From Dictyobacter aurantiacus (lineage in GTDB: Bacteria > Chloroflexota > Ktedonobacteria > Ktedonobacterales > Ktedonobacteraceae), in contig NZ_BIFQ01000002.1 in the NCBI RefSeq assembly GCF_003967515.1, positions 806,001-870,000 on the forward strand: a stretch of DNA of 64,000 nucleotides. Reading direction: 5' to 3'. Under the pieces are notes generated by a model. It was not told where the DNA came from. It did no database searches and saw only the letters and a program-made list of their open reading frames with translations. This document shows positions 18,002 through 25,847 of this stretch, piece by piece (the first letter of the stretch is position 1; every line of letters begins with the position of its first letter). The translations under genes were made by a program, and so were the position numbers.

Positions 18002-18955
18002 TCAAACAGATCGATCAAACGCGCGTTTTAAGGCGGCTAATTGATCTCGCGCGGACGTCTCGGTCACCTGGGCGCTGGCAACCATGCGGAAGCCGTGGTA
18101 GGCGCCGGGATAGACGTGAAGCTCCACCGGCACGCCCGCGCGCATCAAGCGACGAGCATACTCAACATCTTCGTCCACAAACAGGTCGATGGAGCCCACG
18201 TTGATAAAGGTGGCTGGCAAGCCCTCCAGGTTCTCCGCACGTGCCGCCGCGGCATAGGGCGAAACATCGGGTCCTCCGGGTTCCTGTCCCAGCAACGAGG
18301 TCCAGCCAAAGCGATTGGCCTGCCGCGTCCAGATAAACTCCCCCGTGTATGGATGCGGTTCCGCCAGGGTAGACGTGCGATCATCAATCATGGGAGCCAT
18401 CAAGAGTTGGAACAACAGGGAGACCTCTCCACGGTCGCGAGCCAGGAGCGCTAGCGCGGCGGCCAGTCCCCCGCCCGCGCTGCTGCCGCCAACGGCGATC
18501 CGCTTTGAATCGATGCCCAGCTCATCGCCATGAGTAGAGAGCCATTTCAAGGCCGCGTAACAATCCTCGACCGGACCAGGATAGGGTGTCTCAGGAGCCA
18601 GGCGGTAGTCCACCGAAACGGCCGCACACCCGATAGCTGACACCATACTGGTGACCAGGGAATCTTCCGCGTCGGCTGAACCCATAATATATCCACCACC
18701 ATGGATCCAGAGCAGGGCGGGAAGCGGTCCCTGCGCCGATATCGGCCGGTAGAACAGCACCCGTACATCGGGCGCCCCTGCCGGACCGGGGATAAAACGC
18801 TCGCTCACAGACAGGGTAGAGGATTGGGCCAGGTTCACAGGTGGTCGCGGACTCATGGCGCGTATCTGCCCCAGGTTTTCCGCGCTGGGTGCCGTGGCAG
18901 GGATCAGATCCAGGAGAGCAACAAGCTCAGGATCAACAAGGTGTCTGGTTGTCAA
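18002..18955 (-). CDS. Alpha/beta hydrolase, HSL-type esterase
   Basis: The hormone-sensitive-lipase family features are clear: oxyanion motif HGGGYIMGS, DYRLAPE, nucleophile elbow GGSSAGG and a late GAYHGF with the catalytic His. It should hydrolyse short-chain or aryl esters. A TTG at 18955 stands directly behind AAAGGAAG; ATG codons at 18979 and 19000 are in frame but have weaker sites. The gene is divergent from a TetR gene. The shared region holds two matching operator-like palindromes, so the regulator probably controls this esterase. Confidence 0.88.
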   Translation of the reverse strand: MTTRHLVDPELVALLDLIPATAPSAENLGQIRAMSPRPPVNLAQSSTLSVSERFIPGPAGAPDVRVLFYRPISAQGPLPALLWIHGGGYIMGSADAEDSLVTSMVSAIGCAAVSVDYRLAPETPYPGPVEDCYAALKWLSTHGDELGIDSKRIAVGGSSAGGGLAAALALLARDRGEVSLLFQLLMAPMIDDRTSTLAEPHPYTGEFIWTRQANRFGWTSLLGQEPGGPDVSPYAAAARAENLEGLPATFINVGSIDLFVDEDVEYARRLMRAGVPVELHVYPGAYHGFRMVASAQVTETSARDQLAALKRAFDRSV

Positions 18956-19079
18956 TGTATTCTTCCTTTCATCATTCATAGCCCCCAACCTGCGGGACAA
19001 ATACGGGCGCTATTTTGTAGCATACTGCAATCTTCACCTGGCTTGACGAGGATCGCGGCAAGCCATATACTCCATATAA

Positions 19080-19126
19080 GGACAACTGTCCCCATAAGTA
19101 AAGTGCAGTTTAAAGGACAATTGTCC
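19080..19126. promoter_or_regulatory. Paired palindromic operators between esterase and TetR genes
   Basis: GGACAACTGTCC (19080-19091) and GGACAATTGTCC (19115-19126) are two copies of one palindrome, 35 bases apart centre to centre. Both lie in the divergent promoter region. They are the best candidates for binding sites of the adjacent TetR protein. Confidence 0.65.
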
Positions 19127-19150
19127 CCTTGTCAAGTGCAGATTGCTTAA

Positions 19151-19234
19151 AGGTGCCAATTTGGTGCAAAGAGAAAGGCATTTTCGTGTTTCTTGTCACG
19201 TTGCCTTTTTGCACCATTTTGATGGGCACCTTCA
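19151..19234 (+). promoter_or_regulatory. Long imperfect stem-loop in the TetR leader
   Basis: A segment starting AAGGTGCCAATTTGGTGCAA and one ending TTGCACCATTTTGATGGGCA form a long imperfect inverted repeat. It ends about 20 bases before the ribosome binding site. It might influence translation or transcript stability. Confidence 0.45.
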
Positions 19235-19253
19235 TATAAATAAAGAGGGGTCT

Positions 19254-19931
19254 ATGGACATAGAGAGACCGCAGGAACAGGTCGCTACGACAGAGCATAG
19301 TAGTACCAGAGAAGCAGGGGCGCGCAGAAGGCCGGAGCGACGTCAGGCAGCCGATTTTGACCAGCGCATCCTACGGGTGGCCCGGAGGTTGTTCGCCGAG
19401 CGGGGCATTGAAGAGGTCAGCATGCATCAGATTGCCCAGGAGGCAGGCATCGGGCAGGGAACGCTCTATCGCCGCTACGCCCACAAGGGCGAATTGATCC
19501 TGGATCTGCTGAATGAGAGCGCCCGGCGCTTCGTAGAGGAGATTCAGGCCTATGCCGAAGATAAAGAAACGCGGTCAGCCTTAGGGCGACTGGATAGCGT
19601 CCTCCGCAGATCCCTGGCCTTCATCGAGGAGGAGGGCATATTTCTGGCGGCAATGATGGATACCTCGTCGGCCGAGAGGCGTGAGATGAAGTTTAGCACA
19701 CCGTACTACCGTGCCTCGCATAGCCTCATCGCGCATCTGCTTGAGGAGGCCATTGCCCAGGGGGAGTTGGAACCACTGGACACCATCTATACCGCTGATG
19801 CGATCATCGCCACCTCCGATCCCGCCCTCTATCTCTTTCAACGCCAGCGGCGCGGCTACACTTCAGAACAGATCCTGGAAGGGCTACGACGCATCTATAT
19901 CCAAGGCGTGCCTATCAGCACGCAACAATGA
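19254..19931 (+). CDS. TetR-family transcriptional regulator
   Basis: A 225-residue TetR regulator. A polar, Arg-rich N-terminal arm of about 35 residues precedes the helix-turn-helix (VSMHQIAQEAGIGQGTLYRRYAHKGEL). A helical ligand-binding domain follows. The ATG at 19254 has AGAGGGG seven bases upstream; an open frame from 19143 runs through the leader but has no such site. Divergence from the HSL esterase and the two GGACAA-TTGTCC sites suggest local, possibly auto-regulated, repression. Confidence 0.88.
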   Translation: MDIERPQEQVATTEHSSTREAGARRRPERRQAADFDQRILRVARRLFAERGIEEVSMHQIAQEAGIGQGTLYRRYAHKGELILDLLNESARRFVEEIQAYAEDKETRSALGRLDSVLRRSLAFIEEEGIFLAAMMDTSSAERREMKFSTPYYRASHSLIAHLLEEAIAQGELEPLDTIYTADAIIATSDPALYLFQRQRRGYTSEQILEGLRRIYIQGVPISTQQ

Positions 19932-19964
19932 GCCGCAGCCTCCTCCAATATAAAATTAACATCA

Positions 19965-20071
19965 TTTGATGAGTTGGTGCATCGAGCGCGTCTTACGCGC
20001 TCGATGCACCAACTCATCAAACCGGTGCGGCCGCGCAAGCGGCCGCCCGTACAGGGGCTATCACGCTCCCC
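19965..20071. repeat. Bipartite palindromic element (element D)
   Basis: The hairpin 19965-19991/19995-20021 has 27-bp perfect arms containing GAGTTGGTGC and a CTT loop. It is followed by the GC-rich module 20022-20071 (TGCGGCCGCGCAAGCGGCCG). It lies between the convergent TetR and nucleoside-ABC ATPase genes. Confidence 0.85.
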
Positions 20072-20094
20072 GTAAAAAGTGTGTCTGACACTCC

Positions 20095-21681
20095 CTAAAC
20101 TTCGTGATGGCCGCCGGTCATGAGGATACCGAGCTCCTCTTCGGTAGCGTCTGATGAGACGATATCGACGATCTGGCCCTCGTACATAACGGCGATGCGG
20201 TCAGAGAGGGAGCGGATCTCGTCGAGTTCGGCCGAGACGAGCAGGACAGCTTTGCCGGCGTCACGCTGCTCGATCAATTGGCGGTGGATGAACTCGATGG
20301 CGCCGATGTCGACACCGCGCGTGGGCTGCGAGGCGACCAGCACGATGGGATCGGTGCTCAGCTCGCGGGCGATGATCAGCTTCTGCTGGTTACCTCCGGA
20401 GAGTGTACGCATGGCAGCCGTGGCCGAGGGGGTGCGTACATCGAACTCTTTGATCAGCTTCTCGGCCCAGCTAGCAATGTTCTTAAGCTGCAGCACCATG
20501 CCGCGCCAGGCGAACTGCCTCCAGCGATGGCGACCCAGAATAGAGTTATCCTCGATGGACTCGGTGATCACCAGGCCGCTCTCGCGTCGATCTTCGGGGA
20601 TGTGGCACATGCCGGCGATACGTACGCCGCGCGCGCCCATCTCGGTGATATCGCGCGCCCGACCGGGCTTACCATCGACGACGGGGGTCATGGTAACCAG
20701 GCCACTCGACGGCTTACGCATACCCGTCAGTACCTCCACCAGTTCGGTCTGGCCGTTGCCCTCGACGCCAGCGATGCCCAGGATCTCACCGGCGCGCACA
20801 TCGAAGCTCACGTCGCGCAGAATCGGCAGACCACGGTCCGATTTCGCCTCAAGATCCTGCACATGCAAAACCACGGGACCTGGATTGGCGGGTGACTTCT
20901 CGACGCGCAGCAGCACGTCACGTCCCACCATGGCGCGGGCAATCTCGCGCTGATTGGTCTCCTTCGTCACCAGTTCTCCCACGTTTTGTCCACGGCGCAG
21001 GACGGTAATCGAGTCCGTCACGGACAGCACCTCGCGCAGCTTGTGGGTGATAAAGATGATCGTCTTCCCCTGCTTGACCAGGTCGCGCAGCACCACGAAC
21101 AGCTCATCGGTCTCCTGCGGGGTCAAGACGCCCGTGGGCTCATCCATCACCAGGATGTCGGCGCCGCGATAGAGCATCTTAAGGATCTCGACGCGCTGCT
21201 GCTGTCCCACGGAAAGCTGCTCAATGCGCAGATCCGGGTCGATGGGCAGGCCATACTGCGCACTCAGATTCTTAATTTCTTTGCGCGCACGCTGGCGATC
21301 ATAGGTCGCGCGCAGACCGCCGGGTTCGTGTCCCAGCACGATATTCTCGGCCACGGTTAAGGGCGGGATCAGCATAAAGTGCTGGTGCACCATACCGATG
21401 CCCAGGCGGATCGCGTCACGTGGTCCCGAGATCTGGACCGGCTGGCCGTTGATGCGCACCTCGCCGCTATCAGGCTTGACGATGCCATAGAGGATATTCA
21501 TCAGCGTCGACTTACCGGCGCCATTCTCGCCCACTAAAGCGTGGATCTCGCCCTTCTTCACCAGCAGGTTAACGTGGTTGCTCGCCACCACACCTGGCCA
21601 GGCTTTATAGATATCGCGCATCTCCACCGCGTAGGGGGTCGAAACCTCCTCGCGGCGATCAGCTACAGTACTCTCTTGCAT
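20095..21681 (-). CDS. Nucleoside/sugar ABC importer ATPase (double NBD)
   Basis: A fused ATPase of 528 residues with two nucleotide-binding halves, as in RbsA, YufO and NupO. The first half has GENGAGKST (Walker A), LSVGQQQR and a Walker B ending MDEPT. The second half has the degenerate GVEGNGQTE and LSGGNQQK signature. It powers uptake through the two permeases encoded upstream. The ATG at 21681 lies 13 bases after the preceding permease stop and follows AGAAGGGAT; the frame extends to 21726. Together with the BMP lipoprotein it forms a four-gene purine-nucleoside-type importer. Confidence 0.9.
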   Translation of the reverse strand: MQESTVADRREEVSTPYAVEMRDIYKAWPGVVASNHVNLLVKKGEIHALVGENGAGKSTLMNILYGIVKPDSGEVRINGQPVQISGPRDAIRLGIGMVHQHFMLIPPLTVAENIVLGHEPGGLRATYDRQRARKEIKNLSAQYGLPIDPDLRIEQLSVGQQQRVEILKMLYRGADILVMDEPTGVLTPQETDELFVVLRDLVKQGKTIIFITHKLREVLSVTDSITVLRRGQNVGELVTKETNQREIARAMVGRDVLLRVEKSPANPGPVVLHVQDLEAKSDRGLPILRDVSFDVRAGEILGIAGVEGNGQTELVEVLTGMRKPSSGLVTMTPVVDGKPGRARDITEMGARGVRIAGMCHIPEDRRESGLVITESIEDNSILGRHRWRQFAWRGMVLQLKNIASWAEKLIKEFDVRTPSATAAMRTLSGGNQQKLIIARELSTDPIVLVASQPTRGVDIGAIEFIHRQLIEQRDAGKAVLLVSAELDEIRSLSDRIAVMYEGQIVDIVSSDATEEELGILMTGGHHEV

Positions 21682-21694
21682 GGATCTATCCCTT

Positions 21695-22642
21695 CTACTC
21701 TGATGCTGGCTCGTAAGGTATGCCATCGGCGGCGGGCGCTATCGTGCGGCCAACCAGGCCCACCAGGGCGATCAGGGTCAACACATACGGCAAGATGCTG
21801 AGCAGATTGGCCGAGACTCCGGTATCCTGCAGGCGTGAGCTCAAAGCTTCTCCGATGCCGAAGATCAGACACGCTCCGGCGGCACCGAACGGCGTATACT
21901 TACCGAAGATCATAGCCGCCAGGGCGATATAGCCCTGTCCGGCGGTCATATTCTGGTTGAAGATACCGGCGATACCCAGCGACAGGAATGCTCCAGCAAT
22001 ACCTGAGAGCAGGCCGCTGCTCACGACGCACAGGTAGCGGATCAGGCGCACATTGACGCCGGCGGTATCAGCTGCATGCGGATGCTCACCGACGGCCCGG
22101 ATGCGCAGTCCGATGTTGGTGCGGAAGAGCAGGAAATGGATGCCAACCAGGATAAGCAGGGCCAGGTAAAAGATGATATTTTGCTGGAAAAGCACCGGAC
22201 CGATAAAGGGGATGTTCGCCAGCGGCCCCCAGTGCAGCTGAGGCAGGCGCAGCGCATCACCCAGTGCCTTCACACCCTGTCCCTGCGTCTGAATGGGAAG
22301 CAGGAAATTCGTTAAACCCAGCGCCGCCAGATTGATGGCGATGCCGCTGACGGTCTGATTAGCCATAAAGTGGATCGAGACGATGGCGTGTACCAGGGCC
22401 AACAAGCCACCAGCGATCATCGCGCCCAGCAAACCCAGCCAGACATTGTTGGTGGCGATCGCCATCATTACACCAACATAGGCACCGATCAGCATCAACC
22501 CTTCCAGGGCGATATTGATGACGCCGCTGCGCTCCGATATCAGGCCACCCAGGGCCGGAAGCAGGAGCAAGGCCCCAAATTGCAGGGCCGCCTGCCAGAA
22601 ATCGGACGATAGTAAAACCCTCATTAATATCTGGAAAAACAC
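21695..22642 (-). CDS. Nucleoside ABC importer permease (NupQ/YufQ type)
   Basis: A 316-residue BPD_transp_2-family permease with 8-9 membrane helices. It contains the family segment FGALLLLPALGGLISERSGV followed by NIALEGLML, and a late GTPFGAAG-like region. The chosen start is GTG at 22642, six bases after AGGAGG and one base past the stop of the upstream permease. This indicates translational coupling. It pairs with the other permease to form the membrane channel. Confidence 0.88.
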   Translation of the reverse strand: MFFQILMRVLLSSDFWQAALQFGALLLLPALGGLISERSGVINIALEGLMLIGAYVGVMMAIATNNVWLGLLGAMIAGGLLALVHAIVSIHFMANQTVSGIAINLAALGLTNFLLPIQTQGQGVKALGDALRLPQLHWGPLANIPFIGPVLFQQNIIFYLALLILVGIHFLLFRTNIGLRIRAVGEHPHAADTAGVNVRLIRYLCVVSSGLLSGIAGAFLSLGIAGIFNQNMTAGQGYIALAAMIFGKYTPFGAAGACLIFGIGEALSSRLQDTGVSANLLSILPYVLTLIALVGLVGRTIAPAADGIPYEPASE

Positions 22643-22643
22643 G

Positions 22644-23993
22644 CTATTCCTCCTGACCCAGGGGTGCGCGAGCTGAACCCGCCGTTTCGGCACCCGCGCC
22701 TGTTGCTTCATTACCACTCGTATCCGCTGACCCCGATCCGGACGTAACAGTGCCGTCTGCGGGCATATCTGGTGTTTTCACATCAATCACCCCTGGAACC
22801 AGGGCAGGTTTGGAGCTTCTGGACAGGAAATTGGGGATGAAACGCTGGAATGAAGGCAGGTACTCGACCGCGATACTAAACAGGACCAGCGACTGCATAA
22901 TCGTAATGATATCGCCGGGCACATTAACATATCCCTGTAAATAGGGGCCCGCCTCCTGCAGACCGCCGAAGAGCAGCGAGGCCAGCAAGACACCTATTGA
23001 GGTCGTGCGCCCCAGCAGAGCGACACCGATGGCATCAAAGCCGGTCGAATCAGTGGCGAAGGCCGAACTGATCAACTGGTAGGGAGCCTGGCCCATCAAG
23101 CGCACCGAGCCGGCCAGACCGGCGAAGGCGCCCGCCAGCACCATAGCCATAATAATGTTCTTCTTGACCGAGATGCCCGCGTAGCGAGCGGCCTTCGGAT
23201 TCTGACCGATCACGCGCAGTTCATAACCAAAGGTGGTACGCGCCGTGATGAACCAGTAGAAGACCAGGGCGATAAAGGCAAAGAGCAGGCCGACATCAAC
23301 GGTATACTGGGCAGGCTCAGGGATCTGCGGCAGAAAGCTCCCCAATGTCTGGTTATAGAATACGGCCAGCGATGGGATGGTTGCCTGGGCGGGCAGCGGC
23401 AGCGTCTGCTGCGACAGCTTGGGAGCCTGGAAAGGACCCTCAACCAGGTAAGCACAAAAATAGAACGCCACCCAGTTCAACATGATCGAGGTTACCACCT
23501 CGTGTGCGCCGCGCCAGGCCTTCAACACTCCGACGATTCCGCCCCAGATACCACCGGCCACGATACTGGCCAGCAGCATCAGCGGCACCAGCACCCAGCC
23601 GGGCATGTTCGGCATACGCAGAGCAATCGCGCCAGCGGCCATCGAACCAACCGTTAACTGGCCGGCCGCGCCGATATTAAAGAGTCCCGCGCGAAAGGCG
23701 ATAGCCACCGCCAGGCCCGCGAAGATCAGCGGGGTCGCCTTGGCCAGGGTAAAAGAGATACTTTGAATGCTCCCAAAGGATCCCAATACAAGATAATAGT
23801 AGCTTGAAACGGCTGTAATAAAACGGTTATCCAGTGGGCCCGGCGTGGTAATCATCACGATGATCCCACCCAGCACAAAGGCGACCAGAATCGCGATCAG
23901 CGGCCGCCCCAGCGCGGCCCTGAACGCTCGCATCCACCTGGCTAACCGTGACGCAGGAGCCGAAGTCCTGCGCTGCACTGTTGGCGTTGCCAT
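22644..23993 (-). CDS. Nucleoside ABC importer permease (NupP/YufP type)
   Basis: A 449-residue permease with a cytosolic N-terminus and about 9-10 membrane helices. It carries the family core FRAGLFNIGAAGQLTVGS and GAHEVVTSIMLNW. A polar Ser/Gly/Ala-rich tail (about 400-449) is an addition relative to shorter relatives. AGGAGGAGC precedes the ATG. It is the first permease of the operon after the solute-binding lipoprotein gene, but a 330-base repeat-rich gap separates them. Confidence 0.9.
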   Translation of the reverse strand: MATPTVQRRTSAPASRLARWMRAFRAALGRPLIAILVAFVLGGIIVMITTPGPLDNRFITAVSSYYYLVLGSFGSIQSISFTLAKATPLIFAGLAVAIAFRAGLFNIGAAGQLTVGSMAAGAIALRMPNMPGWVLVPLMLLASIVAGGIWGGIVGVLKAWRGAHEVVTSIMLNWVAFYFCAYLVEGPFQAPKLSQQTLPLPAQATIPSLAVFYNQTLGSFLPQIPEPAQYTVDVGLLFAFIALVFYWFITARTTFGYELRVIGQNPKAARYAGISVKKNIIMAMVLAGAFAGLAGSVRLMGQAPYQLISSAFATDSTGFDAIGVALLGRTTSIGVLLASLLFGGLQEAGPYLQGYVNVPGDIITIMQSLVLFSIAVEYLPSFQRFIPNFLSRSSKPALVPGVIDVKTPDMPADGTVTSGSGSADTSGNEATGAGAETAGSARAPLGQEE

Positions 23994-24000
23994 ATGGCTC

Positions 24001-24330
24001 CTCCTGCGCGCAATACAAAAAAAGATAAATGGTAGTGAAGAAATTATACCTCATGTGCTCCCGCCTGCGGCGGGAGGGAGAGGGGGAGTTGGGGGACACC
24101 CCCAGACCCCCGGCAGGAGGGCTCGCCGCCCTCCTGCACCTCCAGCTTGCAACCGTAGAGGGGAGAAGAGGGGACACCTCCAATCCTCCGGCAGGAGGGG
24201 CTCGCCGCCCGCTTTCCCATCAAACAAAACATCACCGCAGAAGGATGGAGCGCCAACATTTCTAGCCGTGGATAGGGAGAAAAAGTCAGCGCCAGCCATG
24301 CCACTTCTACGGTGATTTCAGATGCCTGGC
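24001..24330. repeat. GC-rich repeat block between BMP lipoprotein and permease genes
   Basis: This gap holds CTCCCGCC-TGC-GGCGGGAG (24058-24076) and a hairpin GCAGGAGGGC/GCCCTCCTGC (24113-24137). A second, partial copy of GGGACACC...CCGGCAGGAGGG lies at about 24170-24212. The same GCAGGAGGGG hairpin recurs at 61091-61117. Apparent open frames here are by-products of the repeats. The stems may lower transcription of the permease genes relative to the binding protein. Confidence 0.7.
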
Positions 24331-25404
24331 CTACTTCTGGACGGTGTCTGGTACCTGCAGGGCACCCGATTTGATATCCTGGATGTACTTGTCGACGACT
24401 GGTTTCACTTCGGCAGGAACCTGGCTACTCAGGGGAGCATAGCCAACGCCGTCATTGGTGAGGTCGAAAGGAGCAGGATTGTTGCTGAATTTGCCAGACT
24501 CGAAATTTTTGATGGTGATGTAGACGGCCTGATCGACGCGCTTAACGGCGCTGGTGATCACGCTATCGTTCACATGAGACTGGTCGCTGTCCACACCGAT
24601 GCTGTAAACGCCTTTAGCCTTGGCAGCCTGCAGGGCACCAACACCACAACCACCGGCCACCTGGAAGATGATGTCAGCTTTAGAGGCGCCGATCTGGTTA
24701 TTGGCGATATCCTGACACGCAGCGGTATTGTCGAAGGAATTCGAGTAGTTTACCTTGACGGTAACTTTGGGGTCAACCTTCTTGGCACAGAACTGATAGC
24801 CAGCGATATAGTGATCGACAGGAGGAATGGACTGACCGCCAACGGCGCCAATGGTGTTGTTACCCAGCAGTTTGCTGGCCTTGCTCTTGCCCAGCGTCTC
24901 CATCTCACCGGCAACCACGCCAGCCAGACAGCCGGCCTGCTGCTCTTTAAAGTACAGGGGAGCAACATTTTTCAAAGGATCGCAGTTTCCCTTGGCATCT
25001 GAAGGACAGGCATCGATCAGAGCAAAGGATTTGGTCGGGTTGGCCTTCGCGACCTGGTCCATGGCGGTAGCCATCAAGAAACCAACACCGATCACCAGAT
25101 CAGAAGTCTGGGCGGCACGAGTCAGGTTACCAACATAGTCGTTCTGAGACTTTGATTCGATGACCTGGCGGCGGAACTTCAGCTCACCCATCGCTTTGGT
25201 GTAACCAACATAAGCTGACTGGTTGAAGCTCTGATCATTAAGACCGCCAATGTCGGTAACCAGAGTCACAGACTTCGGGGCGGACGAAGTAGAGTTGCCG
25301 CCACCGGTTGAGGTAGAGGGCGAGCTACCACCACAGGCGGATAGCATGATGCCGCATAAAACGAGTAGCGAGACAAGCAGGCTCGGAATGCCAGACCTTC
25401 TCAT
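24331..25404 (-). CDS. BMP-family nucleoside-binding lipoprotein
   Basis: This is the substrate-binding component of the importer, 358 residues. A type II signal peptide ends in the lipobox LSACGGS, followed by a Ser/Thr/Gly linker and the BMP domain. Family features include TDIGGLNDQSFNQSAYVG, GVGFLM, and GGQSIPPVDHYIAGY. Related proteins (Med, PnrA, BmpA) bind purine nucleosides. The ATG at 25404 follows GAAAGGATCC. An abundant first gene followed by the stem-rich gap is typical for binding-protein operons. Confidence 0.9.
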   Translation of the reverse strand: MRRSGIPSLLVSLLVLCGIMLSACGGSSPSTSTGGGNSTSSAPKSVTLVTDIGGLNDQSFNQSAYVGYTKAMGELKFRRQVIESKSQNDYVGNLTRAAQTSDLVIGVGFLMATAMDQVAKANPTKSFALIDACPSDAKGNCDPLKNVAPLYFKEQQAGCLAGVVAGEMETLGKSKASKLLGNNTIGAVGGQSIPPVDHYIAGYQFCAKKVDPKVTVKVNYSNSFDNTAACQDIANNQIGASKADIIFQVAGGCGVGALQAAKAKGVYSIGVDSDQSHVNDSVITSAVKRVDQAVYITIKNFESGKFSNNPAPFDLTNDGVGYAPLSSQVPAEVKPVVDKYIQDIKSGALQVPDTVQK

Positions 25405-25847
25405 AGAGGTAGGATCCTTTCTTTGCTCTCCAAAGAGATTGCGAAAAAAAATAATGTCATATATACGTACAACGCGCCAGCAACGCCCGTACGTTGTCTC
25501 TATAAAGAGATGAAAACAAACGCTCTTTACCATACCATGCCGAACACGCTAGCCGGCAAAAGAGGTGTTTCTGTTACTTTATAAATCCTAACAGCCGATA
25601 ACAGATCAGACATACAATTGTGCTGCGCTATATGTCTGCCCTGCAGGAATAAGGCTAGTCACCCGGTAATGACCATATTCTACCACCAGCCACCATGCTC
25701 GGCGCAACACATATGTAGTGCATGCGTCCGACGGCGGTTGTGAACACAGATCGGGAGATTCGCCATTTCCAATAGATATATACGTAAGGATGTGTATATT
25801 TCTCACAATCTACTATAGCAAATTGTGGATGAAAAAAGATATTCGTG
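25405..25847. other. Intergenic region upstream of the BMP operon
   Basis: No gene is supported. An inverted repeat ACAACG...CGTTGT (about 25467-25495) lies some 65 bases upstream of the BMP start and could regulate it. No purine riboswitch core was recognised. The rest is AT-rich and without clear structure. Confidence 0.4.

Noticed and set aside
24029..24315. Several overlapping open frames on both strands in the GC-rich gap
   Set aside because: They coincide with GCAGGAGGG and GGGACACC repeats, have no ribosome binding sites and no family resemblance.
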